Source: JACRBK01 sp964427955 (GTDB lineage Bacteria > Chloroflexota > Anaerolineae > Aggregatilineales > Aggregatilineaceae). From it: 7,722 nt of DNA. Made by a program: the position numbers and the translations under genes. The notes beneath the pieces are model-generated. The model worked only from the letters and a program-made list of their open reading frames with translations, searched no databases and was not told where the DNA came from. Below are positions 1 to 5,466 of this stretch, one piece after another; the stretch's first letter is position 1, and every line of letters starts with the position of its first letter. The stretch covers positions 1 through 7,722 of the forward strand of contig CAYRWY010000292.1 of assembly GCA_964427955.1 (NCBI GenBank), in the 5' to 3' direction.

Positions 1-88
1 CACCCCTAAATCCCCTCTCCAAGTCTGGAGAGGGGACTTGCTCGTGCTCCCCCTCGCCGCCCTCGGAGAGGGGGCCGGGGGGGTGAGG
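1..88. repeat. C/G-rich palindromic intergenic repeat, two hairpins in tandem
   Basis: The first hairpin is a perfect 10-bp stem (11-20 with 27-36, TCCCCTCTCC against GGAGAGGGGA) around a 6-nt loop. The second, looser one pairs CCCCCTC at 49-55 with GAGGGGG at 68-74 and runs into a G-rich tail ending near 88. It starts at the window edge, so its full length is unknown. Multicopy intergenic elements with this 'CCCCTCTCC...GGAGAGGGG' look are familiar to me from Chloroflexi and cyanobacterial genomes, but I cannot search for copies. A degenerate inverted relative lies at 3596-3630. No coding sequence is apparent here. Confidence 0.65.
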
Positions 89-142
89 TATGCTCGGCAC
101 GCGGTTCGCCACAGTATCGCTAGCGCCGAAAAATGCATCAAT

Positions 143-174
143 AAAGGGGCGATGGACTGCCCCTTTGTTTTTTC
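143..174. terminator. Intrinsic terminator, probably bidirectional
   Basis: A perfect 8-bp stem (AAAGGGGC 143-150, GCCCCTTT 159-166) encloses an 8-nt loop. On the plus strand it is followed by G and six T (168-173), the classical plus-strand terminator form. Read on the minus strand it follows the permease stop by about 40 nt, and its 3' arm ends in TTT followed by ATT, so it probably ends that transcript as well. A plus-strand gene ending left of the window would explain the better T-tract on that side. Confidence 0.8.
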
Positions 175-205
175 TGATCACTGCAAACTGTTCACTGACT
201 ACGCT

Positions 206-1354
206 CTAATGCGTGCCGCGCAGCCGGGGATCGAGCGCATCCCGCAGGCCGTCTCCCAGGAAATTGAAGGCCAGCGTCGTCACCACCAGCGCGAAGCTCG
301 GCACGAGCAGAATATGCCGGTTGGAGAAGAAGCCGCCCTGCTCGCGGACCTGGCTGATCATCGCGCCCCAACTCGGCGTGCCCGGCTGCACGCCTAGCCC
401 GATGAAGCTCAGGAAGGCTTCCGTGAAGATGAAGCCGGGGATGGCCTGGGTTTCGGACACAATCAGCGGGCCGATCACGTTCGGCAGCAGGTGAACCAGG
501 ATGATCCGCCGGTTGCTGGCGCCCACGGCGCGCGCCGCCTCGACGAATTCCTTTTCGCGGTAGGACAACACCAGGCCGCGCGTCAGCCGGGCCATGCCGA
601 CCCAGCTCAGGATGCCGAGCGCCATGAACAGGAACAGCAGCCCGCCCATGCTTTTGTTCAGATCGAGGACGGCCCCGACGATCCCGCGGTTGTCTTGATC
701 CTGGTAGGTGCGGGCGATCTGGGTGAAGAACACCTGCATCAGGATGACGAAGACCAGTTCGGGGAAGCCGTACATGAAGTCTACGAAGCGCATCATGATA
801 TTATCGATGCGCCCGCCGTAAAAGCCGGAGAACAAGCCGTAGAGCATCCCGACGACCAGGCTGAAAGTCGCCCCGACGATCCCGACGGTCAGCGACACCT
901 GCGCCCCATAGATGGTCTGGCTGAGCCAGTCTTTACCGTCGCTGTCACCGCCCAACAGGAAGCACCACTGCTTCTGGTTGATGTTGGGATCGGGCAGCGA
1001 ACACTGCTGCGACTGGACGAGCTTCAGCGCGTCCGAGGTCAGCCAGCCGCACCAGTACGGGTTGCGATTCTGATTGTCACGCGCGCACACCCCCGGATCG
1101 GGGAAAGGATCTTCCGCCTCCATATTGGCCGGATTGATCGAATGGCGGGCGGTAGCGCCCGTACGGTTGTCGAGCAGCCCAATTTTAGTCCAAAGACTGG
1201 CGGTTAAGGCAATAAAGAAAATCAATATAATGGTGACCAACGCCACCATAGCCGCCCGGTTGCGCCGGAACAACTTCCAGGCGTCCATCCAGGGGCTGAC
1301 ACCCTTAACTTCTTTCCGCAGCGTAACCGGTGCGGCACCTTCGGCAGTAGCCAT
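206..1354 (-). CDS. OppC/DppC-type ABC transporter permease
   Basis: This is a 382-residue inner-membrane permease of the binding-protein-dependent peptide/nickel importer class (OppC/DppC/NikC side). A short cytoplasmic N-terminus with a WKLFRRN segment (26-32, OppC_N type) precedes TM1 at about 34-55. The permease core starts near residue 150 (YGAQVSL). The cytoplasmic coupling loop matches the EAA motif: E272-A-A, G278, then LLPN (289-292), which docks on the ATPase. The end, with LGDGLRDALDPRLRG near 366-380, is typical of OppC. Family members are usually about 300 residues; the excess is mainly a periplasmic insert between TM1 and TM2 (about 56-140) carrying four cysteines (C90, C102, C118, C131). 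The start is the ATG at 1354, with a weak AAAGAG upstream. It stands alone: a divergent kinase upstream and a terminator downstream, with no partner permease, ATPase or binding protein in view. The substrate cannot be told. Confidence 0.92.
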   Translation of the reverse strand: MATAEGAAPVTLRKEVKGVSPWMDAWKLFRRNRAAMVALVTIILIFFIALTASLWTKIGLLDNRTGATARHSINPANMEAEDPFPDPGVCARDNQNRNPYWCGWLTSDALKLVQSQQCSLPDPNINQKQWCFLLGGDSDGKDWLSQTIYGAQVSLTVGIVGATFSLVVGMLYGLFSGFYGGRIDNIMMRFVDFMYGFPELVFVILMQVFFTQIARTYQDQDNRGIVGAVLDLNKSMGGLLFLFMALGILSWVGMARLTRGLVLSYREKEFVEAARAVGASNRRIILVHLLPNVIGPLIVSETQAIPGFIFTEAFLSFIGLGVQPGTPSWGAMISQVREQGGFFSNRHILLVPSFALVVTTLAFNFLGDGLRDALDPRLRGTH

Positions 1355-1410
1355 ACCCGACTCTTTCGTGTGGAACTGTTTTCGTCGTTAGCAACAAAAG
1401 ACGCTACACA

Positions 1411-1441
1411 ATAATACACCCAACCGGGCGGGCACGTTCAA
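1411..1441 (-). promoter_or_regulatory. Possible promoter of the ABC permease
   Basis: On the minus strand, TTGAAC (complement of 1436-1441) is followed after 19 nt by TATTAT (complement of 1411-1416). Transcription would start near 1403, giving a leader of about 50 nt. The spacer is longer than ideal, so the call is tentative. Confidence 0.35.
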
Positions 1442-1466
1442 TTTTGTCCGGACCAACCTCTGCCAC

Positions 1467-1495
1467 TTGCTCTCTAATCACAGCCACTATATGCT
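1467..1495 (+). promoter_or_regulatory. Possible promoter of the Ser/Thr kinase
   Basis: TTGCTC (1467-1472), a 17-nt spacer and TATGCT (1490-1495) lie about 43 nt before the kinase ATG in AT-richer DNA. The -35 match is only partial. With the minus-strand candidate at 1411-1441, the 183-nt gap between the two genes would be a divergent promoter region. Confidence 0.4.
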
Positions 1496-1537
1496 AAAAA
1501 TCGAGTTGGCTTGTTTTTCCAGCAGTCAGGACATGGT

Positions 1538-2920
1538 ATGGCAGATCTATCGGGACGCAAGCTGGGCGATTATACGTTGATTCGCCCCATCGGGGAAGGT
1601 GGGATGGCCACCGTCTACCTGGCGCGGCAGGATACTCCGGCGCGCGACGTGGCGATCAAAGTCTTGTCCACCGAATTCGCAGGCGATGCCGAATTTCTCA
1701 CGCGCTTCCGCCTCGAAGCGCAGACCGTCAAGCTGCTCCAACACCCTCACATTTTGCCGGTGTACGATTCCGGCGAAGAAGGCAGCTACGTCTATCTGGT
1801 GATGCGGCTGATGATGGGCGGGACGCTGGCCGACGAGCTGGACAAAGGCCCGGTGTCGCTCAACCGTGCCCGCTGGCTGATCGGCCAGATCGTGTCGGCG
1901 CTGGCCTACGCCCATAACCGGGGCGTGATCCACCGCGATCTCAAGCCGGAAAACATCCTGCTGGACGAGAATGGCAACGCCTACCTGACCGACTTCGGGA
2001 TCGCGAAGATGCTGGGCGGTAAGGAGCACCTGACGCGGACCGGCCACCTGTTGGGCACGCCGTCCTACATGGCCCCGGAGCAGTGGCGCTCGCAGCCGGT
2101 CGATGCCCGGACGGATGTCTACGCGCTGGGGATCATCCTGTACGAGATGTTGGTCGGCGTCCCGGCGTTCGAGGCGGACACGCCTTATGACCTGATGGTC
2201 GAACACCTGGAAAAGCAGCCGTCCAGCCCGGTGCGCTACCACCCCGAGCTGCCGTCGGCGGTGGAACAGGTGATCTTCAAAGCAATTGCCAAGAATCCTG
2301 AGGATCGCCACGCCTCGGCCCAGGAATTTTCCGAGGCGCTGATCCAGGTGGTGGCCCGCTCGCACAACCCGGATTATCGTCCCTCGCGTCCGGCCAAACG
2401 TTTCCCGACCGTCCAGTTTGGGACGCAGTTCAGCTACGACGATTCGACGCACCAACTGCCGCGCGTCCGGCCCGCCGAACTGCCGGACTGGGCCAAGCGG
2501 CTGGCCGGGGCACCGCCCACGCCGGGCGGCCTGGCTGCCGCGCCGCCGATCCAGACTCCGCCCGCCCGCAAGCCAACGGCTCCTCCGCCTGCTGCCGCGC
2601 AGTCGGGTGTTCATCCGGTGTCCACGCCGAGCCGGGGCGGACGGCGCTGGGGCGGACGGAAGGCCCTGTGGACTGCGCTGGGACTGATCGTCCTGGCGGT
2701 CGTGATCGCCGTGATCGTGCTGGTGGCCGGAGGATCGAAGGATCGGGACAAAACCACCACGACGGCGACACCCGGCGTGATCGTCACGCCCAGCCCCGCC
2801 GCGACGGCGACCGAGAGCGTGCCAACCCCCACCGAGACGCCGGTCCCGACGGTGACGCACCCGGTGATCACGATCCTATCCACGGAGACGCCGGTCCCGA
2901 CGGCGGAGTCCCCTGGCTAG
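1538..2920 (+). CDS. Membrane-anchored PknB-type Ser/Thr protein kinase with Thr/Pro-rich tail
   Basis: A 460-residue Hanks-type kinase that phosphorylates proteins on Ser/Thr at the membrane. The catalytic domain (about 12-270) is intact: glycine loop GEGGMATV (19-26), catalytic Lys41, helix-C Glu60, HRD with catalytic D134, K136 and N139, DFG (152-154), activation-loop threonines (T166, T168, T174), APE (179-181), D193 and R257. A Pro/Ala-rich linker (about 275-370) leads to RRWGGRK and one TM helix (about 377-398). The outer segment (399-460) is a Thr/Pro-rich tail, not PASTA repeats, so a peptidoglycan-binding role as in PknB is not supported. I chose the ATG at 1538 over an upstream in-frame TTG (1511) because AGGA sits 6 nt before it and the protein then starts just before the kinase fold. 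A WXG100 gene follows 162 nt downstream. Its substrate and any partner phosphatase are unknown; none is in the window. Confidence 0.95.
   Translation: MADLSGRKLGDYTLIRPIGEGGMATVYLARQDTPARDVAIKVLSTEFAGDAEFLTRFRLEAQTVKLLQHPHILPVYDSGEEGSYVYLVMRLMMGGTLADELDKGPVSLNRARWLIGQIVSALAYAHNRGVIHRDLKPENILLDENGNAYLTDFGIAKMLGGKEHLTRTGHLLGTPSYMAPEQWRSQPVDARTDVYALGIILYEMLVGVPAFEADTPYDLMVEHLEKQPSSPVRYHPELPSAVEQVIFKAIAKNPEDRHASAQEFSEALIQVVARSHNPDYRPSRPAKRFPTVQFGTQFSYDDSTHQLPRVRPAELPDWAKRLAGAPPTPGGLAAAPPIQTPPARKPTAPPPAAAQSGVHPVSTPSRGGRRWGGRKALWTALGLIVLAVVIAVIVLVAGGSKDRDKTTTTATPGVIVTPSPAATATESVPTPTETPVPTVTHPVITILSTETPVPTAESPG
2834..2903 (+). repeat. In-frame direct repeat in the kinase tail
   Basis: The same 19-nt string (starting GAGACGCCGG) occurs at 2834-2852 and 2885-2903, exactly 51 nt or 17 codons apart. 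It encodes ETPVPT twice. This looks like expansion of a low-complexity extracellular stalk, and it could let the tail vary in length by slippage or recombination. Confidence 0.75.
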
Positions 2921-2930
2921 GCCGGTTTTT
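2913..2930 (+). terminator. Compact terminator over the kinase stop codon
   Basis: CTGGC (2913-2917) pairs with GCCGG (2921-2925), including one T-G wobble, and is followed directly by TTTTT (2926-2930). The 3-nt loop is the TAG stop codon itself. The stem is short, so efficiency is uncertain, but the placement and T-tract fit an intrinsic terminator. A fresh promoter follows at 2965. Confidence 0.45.
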
Positions 2931-2964
2931 ACGGGTTCGATAGAAGTTTTTTCCCTCATTTTAA

Positions 2965-2994
2965 TTGACAGGGCGATCTGGTCAATCCTAGACT
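2965..2994 (+). promoter_or_regulatory. Sigma-70-type promoter of the WXG100 gene
   Basis: A consensus -35 box TTGACA (2965-2970) is followed after 18 nt by TAGACT (2989-2994). A T/A-rich stretch (2941-2964) just upstream resembles an UP element. Transcription would begin near 3001, leaving a leader of about 80 nt before the ATG at 3083. This is the best promoter in the window. Confidence 0.7.
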
Positions 2995-3000
2995 CAGATC
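2975..3000. promoter_or_regulatory. Imperfect palindrome over the -10 box, candidate operator
   Basis: GATCTGGTC (2975-2983) pairs with GAC plus CAGATC (2991-2993 and 2995-3000): nine pairs with a single bulged T at 2994 and a 7-nt centre. It covers the spacer, the -10 box and the probable start point, where a repressor would block polymerase. A second overlapping inverted repeat is TTGAC (2965-2969) with GTCAA (2981-2985). No regulator gene in the window points to the binding protein. Confidence 0.4.
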
Positions 3001-3051
3001 AGTTCGTCCGCCCATAACACGCGCCACGTACACCGCACCGTCTCCGCACCC

Positions 3052-3081
3052 CTGGCGATAGCCTCTCAGGGAGGTTGCCGG
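3052..3081 (+). promoter_or_regulatory. Leader hairpin holding the WXG100 ribosome-binding site
   Basis: The Shine-Dalgarno AGGGAGG (3068-3074) lies 8 nt before the ATG at 3083 and settles that start. It can be partly paired: CCTC (3062-3065) with GAGG (3071-3074), extended by CTGGC (3052-3056) with GCCGG (3077-3081) across a small internal loop. The structure would hide the site and could tune translation. Stability was judged by eye only. Confidence 0.4.
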
Positions 3082-3082
3082 T

Positions 3083-3430
3083 ATGGCAGCAGATATTGGT
3101 TCCGCCAAAATTCGCGCTGATTATGACGAGTTGGCGACCATCGCCAACGAATTGGGCCAGGAGTCCCAGGCCGTCGAGCAGTTATCCACCCAGATCATGA
3201 ATATCGTGGGACAGCTTGAGAGCGGCGGCTGGGTCGGACGCGGCGCCGATGCCTTCAGCGCCGAGATGCAGGACCTGGTCGGACCGGGAATGCAGCGTCT
3301 CATGCACGCGCTGGACGACGCCAGCAACGCCGTCAAGCAGATCGGCGGCATTCTCTCCCAGGCCGAACAGGAGGCCGCCTCGATGTTCAACCGCGATTCG
3401 ACCTCCGTCACGCCGATCAATCTGCCGTAA
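3083..3430 (+). CDS. WXG100 (ESAT-6-like) family protein
   Basis: A 115-residue protein with the helix-turn-helix layout of WXG100 proteins. A long amphipathic helix runs to about residue 46, the turn motif W50-V-G52 follows, and a second helix spans about 56-100. H75-xxx-D79 in helix two matches the HxxxD pattern seen in many Gram-positive members. There is no signal peptide. The actinobacterial YxxxD/E secretion signal is absent; F102-NRD occupies the comparable place. Family members form homo- or heterodimers and are secreted by, or dock on, type VII systems with an EccC/EssC ATPase, but no such ATPase is in this window. The strong ribosome site fixes the start. It lies between a membrane kinase and a lipoprotein and has its own promoter. 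The role here (secreted effector, chaperone or scaffold) is not determined. The family call is secure, the secretion route is inferred. Confidence 0.88.
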   Translation: MAADIGSAKIRADYDELATIANELGQESQAVEQLSTQIMNIVGQLESGGWVGRGADAFSAEMQDLVGPGMQRLMHALDDASNAVKQIGGILSQAEQEAASMFNRDSTSVTPINLP

Positions 3431-3471
3431 GATCAGGGTCGAGCCGGTCGTCAGGTAAGGGGCAGACAGGT

Positions 3472-3524
3472 AGGTGAAAAGCATTGAGCACGCGAAAATC
3501 GCTGCGTTTCACCTCACCGCGGTG
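3472..3524. repeat. Nested inverted repeats downstream of the WXG100 gene
   Basis: An 8-bp outer stem (AGGTGAAA 3472-3479, TTTCACCT 3507-3514) encloses a small hairpin GCGA-AAA-TCGC (3492-3502). Directly after it is a perfect 10-bp palindrome, CACCGCGGTG (3515-3524). No T-tract follows, so it is not a classical terminator. It could be a 3' mRNA structure, a protein-binding site or part of a mobile repeat. Confidence 0.5.
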
Positions 3525-3538
3525 GACACGTCGTGGTA

Positions 3539-3560
3539 GGGGCGCCGCTTGCTGCGCCCT
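3539..3560. repeat. GC-rich REP-like hairpin
   Basis: GGGCGC (3540-3545) pairs with GCGCCC (3554-3559) around an 8-nt loop, with a G-T wobble outside; CTTT follows. The phrase around it resembles short palindromic repeats scattered through Chloroflexi genomes. It may also serve as a weak terminator for the WXG100 gene. Confidence 0.45.
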
Positions 3561-3595
3561 CTTTGAAAAATGCGAATGGTCCCTCAAAAACTCCC

Positions 3596-3630
3596 AAGTC
3601 CTCCCCTGAACCGTAGGCGGAGAGGGATTT
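3596..3630 (-). repeat. Degenerate inverted copy of the repeat at the window start
   Basis: This stretch begins AAGTCC, has a C-rich left arm and ends GGAGAGGGATTT. The complement of 1-39 likewise begins AAGTCC and ends with GGAGAGGGG then ATTT, so this is the same element in the opposite orientation with a diverged centre. The gap 3431-3698 holds this, the two hairpin elements before it and the lipoprotein promoter; I see no gene in it. Confidence 0.5.
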
Positions 3631-3685
3631 GTTCAGCGGGCGGGGTAGGAAATCGGTCCCCACTGGCGCGCGCGCCCCACTGCGC

Positions 3686-3691
3686 TATACT
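3686..3691 (+). promoter_or_regulatory. -10 box placed for a leaderless lipoprotein mRNA
   Basis: TATACT (3686-3691) is separated by only 7 nt from the ATG at 3699. Transcription from it would start at or within a base or two of the start codon. No -35 match or Shine-Dalgarno is visible, which suits a leaderless transcript. Confidence 0.45.
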
Positions 3692-3698
3692 TCGCGCC

Positions 3699-5153
3699 AT
3701 GAGCAACGCGCGACCTTCAACCCCCATCCTCCGCTTCGTGCTCCTGCTGCTGGCCGTGCTGCTGGCGGCGGGATTATCCGCGTGTGGCACGGTCTCCGAC
3801 CTGATCGGCGAGCGCGATCAGCCGACTCCGACGGCGCGCCTGTTCACCACCGCGACGCCCGGCGGGCGGCTGTCGGTATGGATGATCACGCCCACCGGGC
3901 AGATCGGCCCGGCGGTGACACCCACGCCTGGCGTCGTCGGCGGTAATCCGGTTGGCCCCAACGCGACGGCGACCGCCGCCATTGCGACCATCCAGGCGGC
4001 GACGCTGACCGCTGCCGCGCCGTCCGGTCCCTATTTTCAGCCGAGCGGCTGTCCGCTCCCGGCGGCACCGGCCCCGCCCGCGCGCCCGGATTCGTTCACC
4101 GATTACAGCGTGGTGATCGGGCGCTACCTGTCGATGGGCGGATCGTCCACCGTGCTCGAAGCGACGCTGCGCAACTGGGGCGCGATCACCGACCAGGGCG
4201 GCGTCGTCCAGGCCAATACCGACCTGACCGGCGACGGCGTGCTGGAAGTGATCGTCACGCTGTTCAACCCGCTGACGTACAATGCCGAGGCCATTTTGAA
4301 CGCCGGACAGCTCTTGATCTACGGCTGCGACCAGGGCGGCTACCGGTTGCTGTACGCGACCCAGTTCAACCCCTCGATCTCGATCCCGGAACTGGTACGG
4401 GTGGGCGACATGAACGCCGACGTCAAAAACGAGGTGGTCTATTTCGTCCAGACGTGCAGCAGCTCCGGTTGTTACAAAGAGGGCAAAATCCTGACCTGGA
4501 ATTCCATCGTGGGCGCGTTCGAGGAACTCAACGCCGGGCAGATTGTGGCGATCAACGGGCGGATGGGCGTGACCGACGTGGACGGCGATGGCGTGCTCGA
4601 ACTCACGGCGCAGATCAACCCGCCCGGCACGCTCGCCAGCGGTCCGCCGCACAGCGTGGTCGATATTTGGGACTGGAACGGGTCCGATTACCTGCTGGCC
4701 AAGCGCGAGGAAACCGGATCGCGCTACCGCATCCATGCCGTGTACGAAGCCGACGACCAGTTCCGCGCGGGCGACCTGCGCCCCGCCATCCTGGCTTACG
4801 ATGCGCTGCGCAAGGACAATGCGCTGCTGTCGTGGTCGATCTCCGGCGAAACCGAGGTGCTGAAAGCTTACGCCGCCTTCCGCATCGTGATCGGCTATGC
4901 CCGGCTGGGCAATGGCCGCGCCAACGACTGGCTGACCATTTTGCAGAACGAGAATCCGCCCGGCACGCCCGGCAACGGCTTCGCGGCGATGGGCACCGCC
5001 TTCATGGACAACTTCCGCGCGACCAACGACGCGCGCGCGGCGTGCGCCCAGGCGATCAGCACCGGGGCGGCGCAGCCCAACGTGCTCAGCGTGATGAACA
5101 GCTACGGTTACAACAACCGCTCGTACACGCTGAACGACCTCTGCCCGTTTTAG
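3699..5153 (+). CDS. Putative lipoprotein with FG-GAP/VCBS-like Asp-rich repeats
   Basis: A 484-residue exported lipoprotein not matched to a named family. The hydrophobic signal segment (about 11-26) ends in the lipobox L26-S-A-C29, so Cys29 should be lipidated and the protein held on the outer face of the membrane. A Thr/Pro/Ala-rich spacer (about 40-130) follows. The globular part has loops of calcium-binding FG-GAP/VCBS style: DLTGDGVLE (175-183), a weaker DMNADVKNE (237-245), and DVDGDGVLE (293-301), each followed by a beta strand. This suggests part of a propeller-like fold. A helical, TPR-like segment spans about 354-455. Six cysteines lie beyond Cys29 (C118, C210, C253, C258, C449, C482). 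The frame is open upstream to 3570, but that part crosses a repeat and lacks a signal; the ATG at 3699 puts the signal peptide at the N-terminus. mntA begins 16 nt after the stop. Confidence 0.85.
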   Translation: MSNARPSTPILRFVLLLLAVLLAAGLSACGTVSDLIGERDQPTPTARLFTTATPGGRLSVWMITPTGQIGPAVTPTPGVVGGNPVGPNATATAAIATIQAATLTAAAPSGPYFQPSGCPLPAAPAPPARPDSFTDYSVVIGRYLSMGGSSTVLEATLRNWGAITDQGGVVQANTDLTGDGVLEVIVTLFNPLTYNAEAILNAGQLLIYGCDQGGYRLLYATQFNPSISIPELVRVGDMNADVKNEVVYFVQTCSSSGCYKEGKILTWNSIVGAFEELNAGQIVAINGRMGVTDVDGDGVLELTAQINPPGTLASGPPHSVVDIWDWNGSDYLLAKREETGSRYRIHAVYEADDQFRAGDLRPAILAYDALRKDNALLSWSISGETEVLKAYAAFRIVIGYARLGNGRANDWLTILQNENPPGTPGNGFAAMGTAFMDNFRATNDARAACAQAISTGAAQPNVLSVMNSYGYNNRSYTLNDLCPF

Positions 5154-5157
5154 AGGA
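5138..5157 (+). promoter_or_regulatory. Ribosome site of mntA, possibly coupled to lipoprotein translation
   Basis: GAGGA (5153-5157) overlaps the lipoprotein stop codon and is 12 nt from the mntA ATG, a rather long spacing. CCTCT (5138-5142) can pair with AGAGG (5152-5156) and mask it. Ribosomes finishing the lipoprotein would open this stem, which would couple the two genes. The stem is only 5 bp. Confidence 0.3.
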
Positions 5158-5169
5158 TGAGATTTCAGA

Positions 5170-5466
5170 ATGAATATCACCATCCCACATAACGAAATCG
5201 CCATCTTTTGCCAGAAGCATCACATTCGCCGTCTGGCCCTGTTTGGATCAGTGCTGCGGGATGATTTCAGGCCGGATAGCGACGTGGACATCCTGGTTGA
5301 ATTCCAGCCTGGACGGACGCCGGGCTTACTGACTCTGGCCGGAATGGAAATCGAACTCACCGCCCTGTTGGGGCGTCAGGTGGATTTGAGAACCCCTGCT
5401 GAATTGAGCCGGTATTTTCGCCAGGACGTCTTGAACACCGCGCAGGTGCAGTATGAACAAGGATGA
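5170..5466 (+). CDS. mntA: MntA-type nucleotidyltransferase antitoxin
   Basis: A 98-residue minimal nucleotidyltransferase (MNT, DNA polymerase beta superfamily), the antitoxin half of a HEPN-MNT pair. The active-site signature is complete: G26-S27, ten residues, then D38-V-D40. A third carboxylate, D72 in VDLRT, is correctly placed to complete the metal-binding triad. In the studied HepT-MntA systems (Shewanella oneidensis and others) MntA inactivates the toxin by adding AMP groups to a tyrosine of HepT, so this is an enzymatic antitoxin; that activity is inferred from the intact motif. The gene overlaps hepT by 14 nt. It starts 16 nt after the lipoprotein stop without a clear promoter of its own, so it may be read from upstream. 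GC is about 54% by hand count, lower than its neighbours. Confidence 0.92.
   Translation: MNITIPHNEIAIFCQKHHIRRLALFGSVLRDDFRPDSDVDILVEFQPGRTPGLLTLAGMEIELTALLGRQVDLRTPAELSRYFRQDVLNTAQVQYEQG

Noticed and set aside
1..88. CRISPR-like tandem palindromes
   Set aside because: There are only two unlike hairpins, no identical repeats and no spacer regularity.
38..397. 119-codon plus-strand frame at the window start
   Set aside because: It crosses the palindromic repeat, the terminator hairpin and the end of the permease, which a real gene would not do.
491..1207. 238-codon plus-strand frame rich in Asp, His and Gln
   Set aside because: Antisense to the ABC permease, whose EAA motif and membrane segments are unmistakable. 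The composition is typical of reversed membrane-protein codons.
1547..2860. 437-codon open frame on the minus strand
   Set aside because: Antisense shadow of the kinase gene, which has every catalytic motif on the plus strand.
3570..3698. N-terminal extension of the lipoprotein frame
   Set aside because: The 43 extra residues run through a repeat and would bury the signal peptide inside the protein. A -10 box lies just before the ATG at 3699.
4454..5173. 239-codon plus-strand frame within the lipoprotein gene
   Set aside because: An overlapping frame with Arg/Gly/Ala-rich composition and no motif. The lipoprotein frame has a signal peptide and repeat loops.
3774..5204. 476-codon open frame on the minus strand
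   Set aside because: Antisense shadow of the lipoprotein gene with low-complexity Arg/Val/Ala composition, no ribosome site and no recognisable motif.
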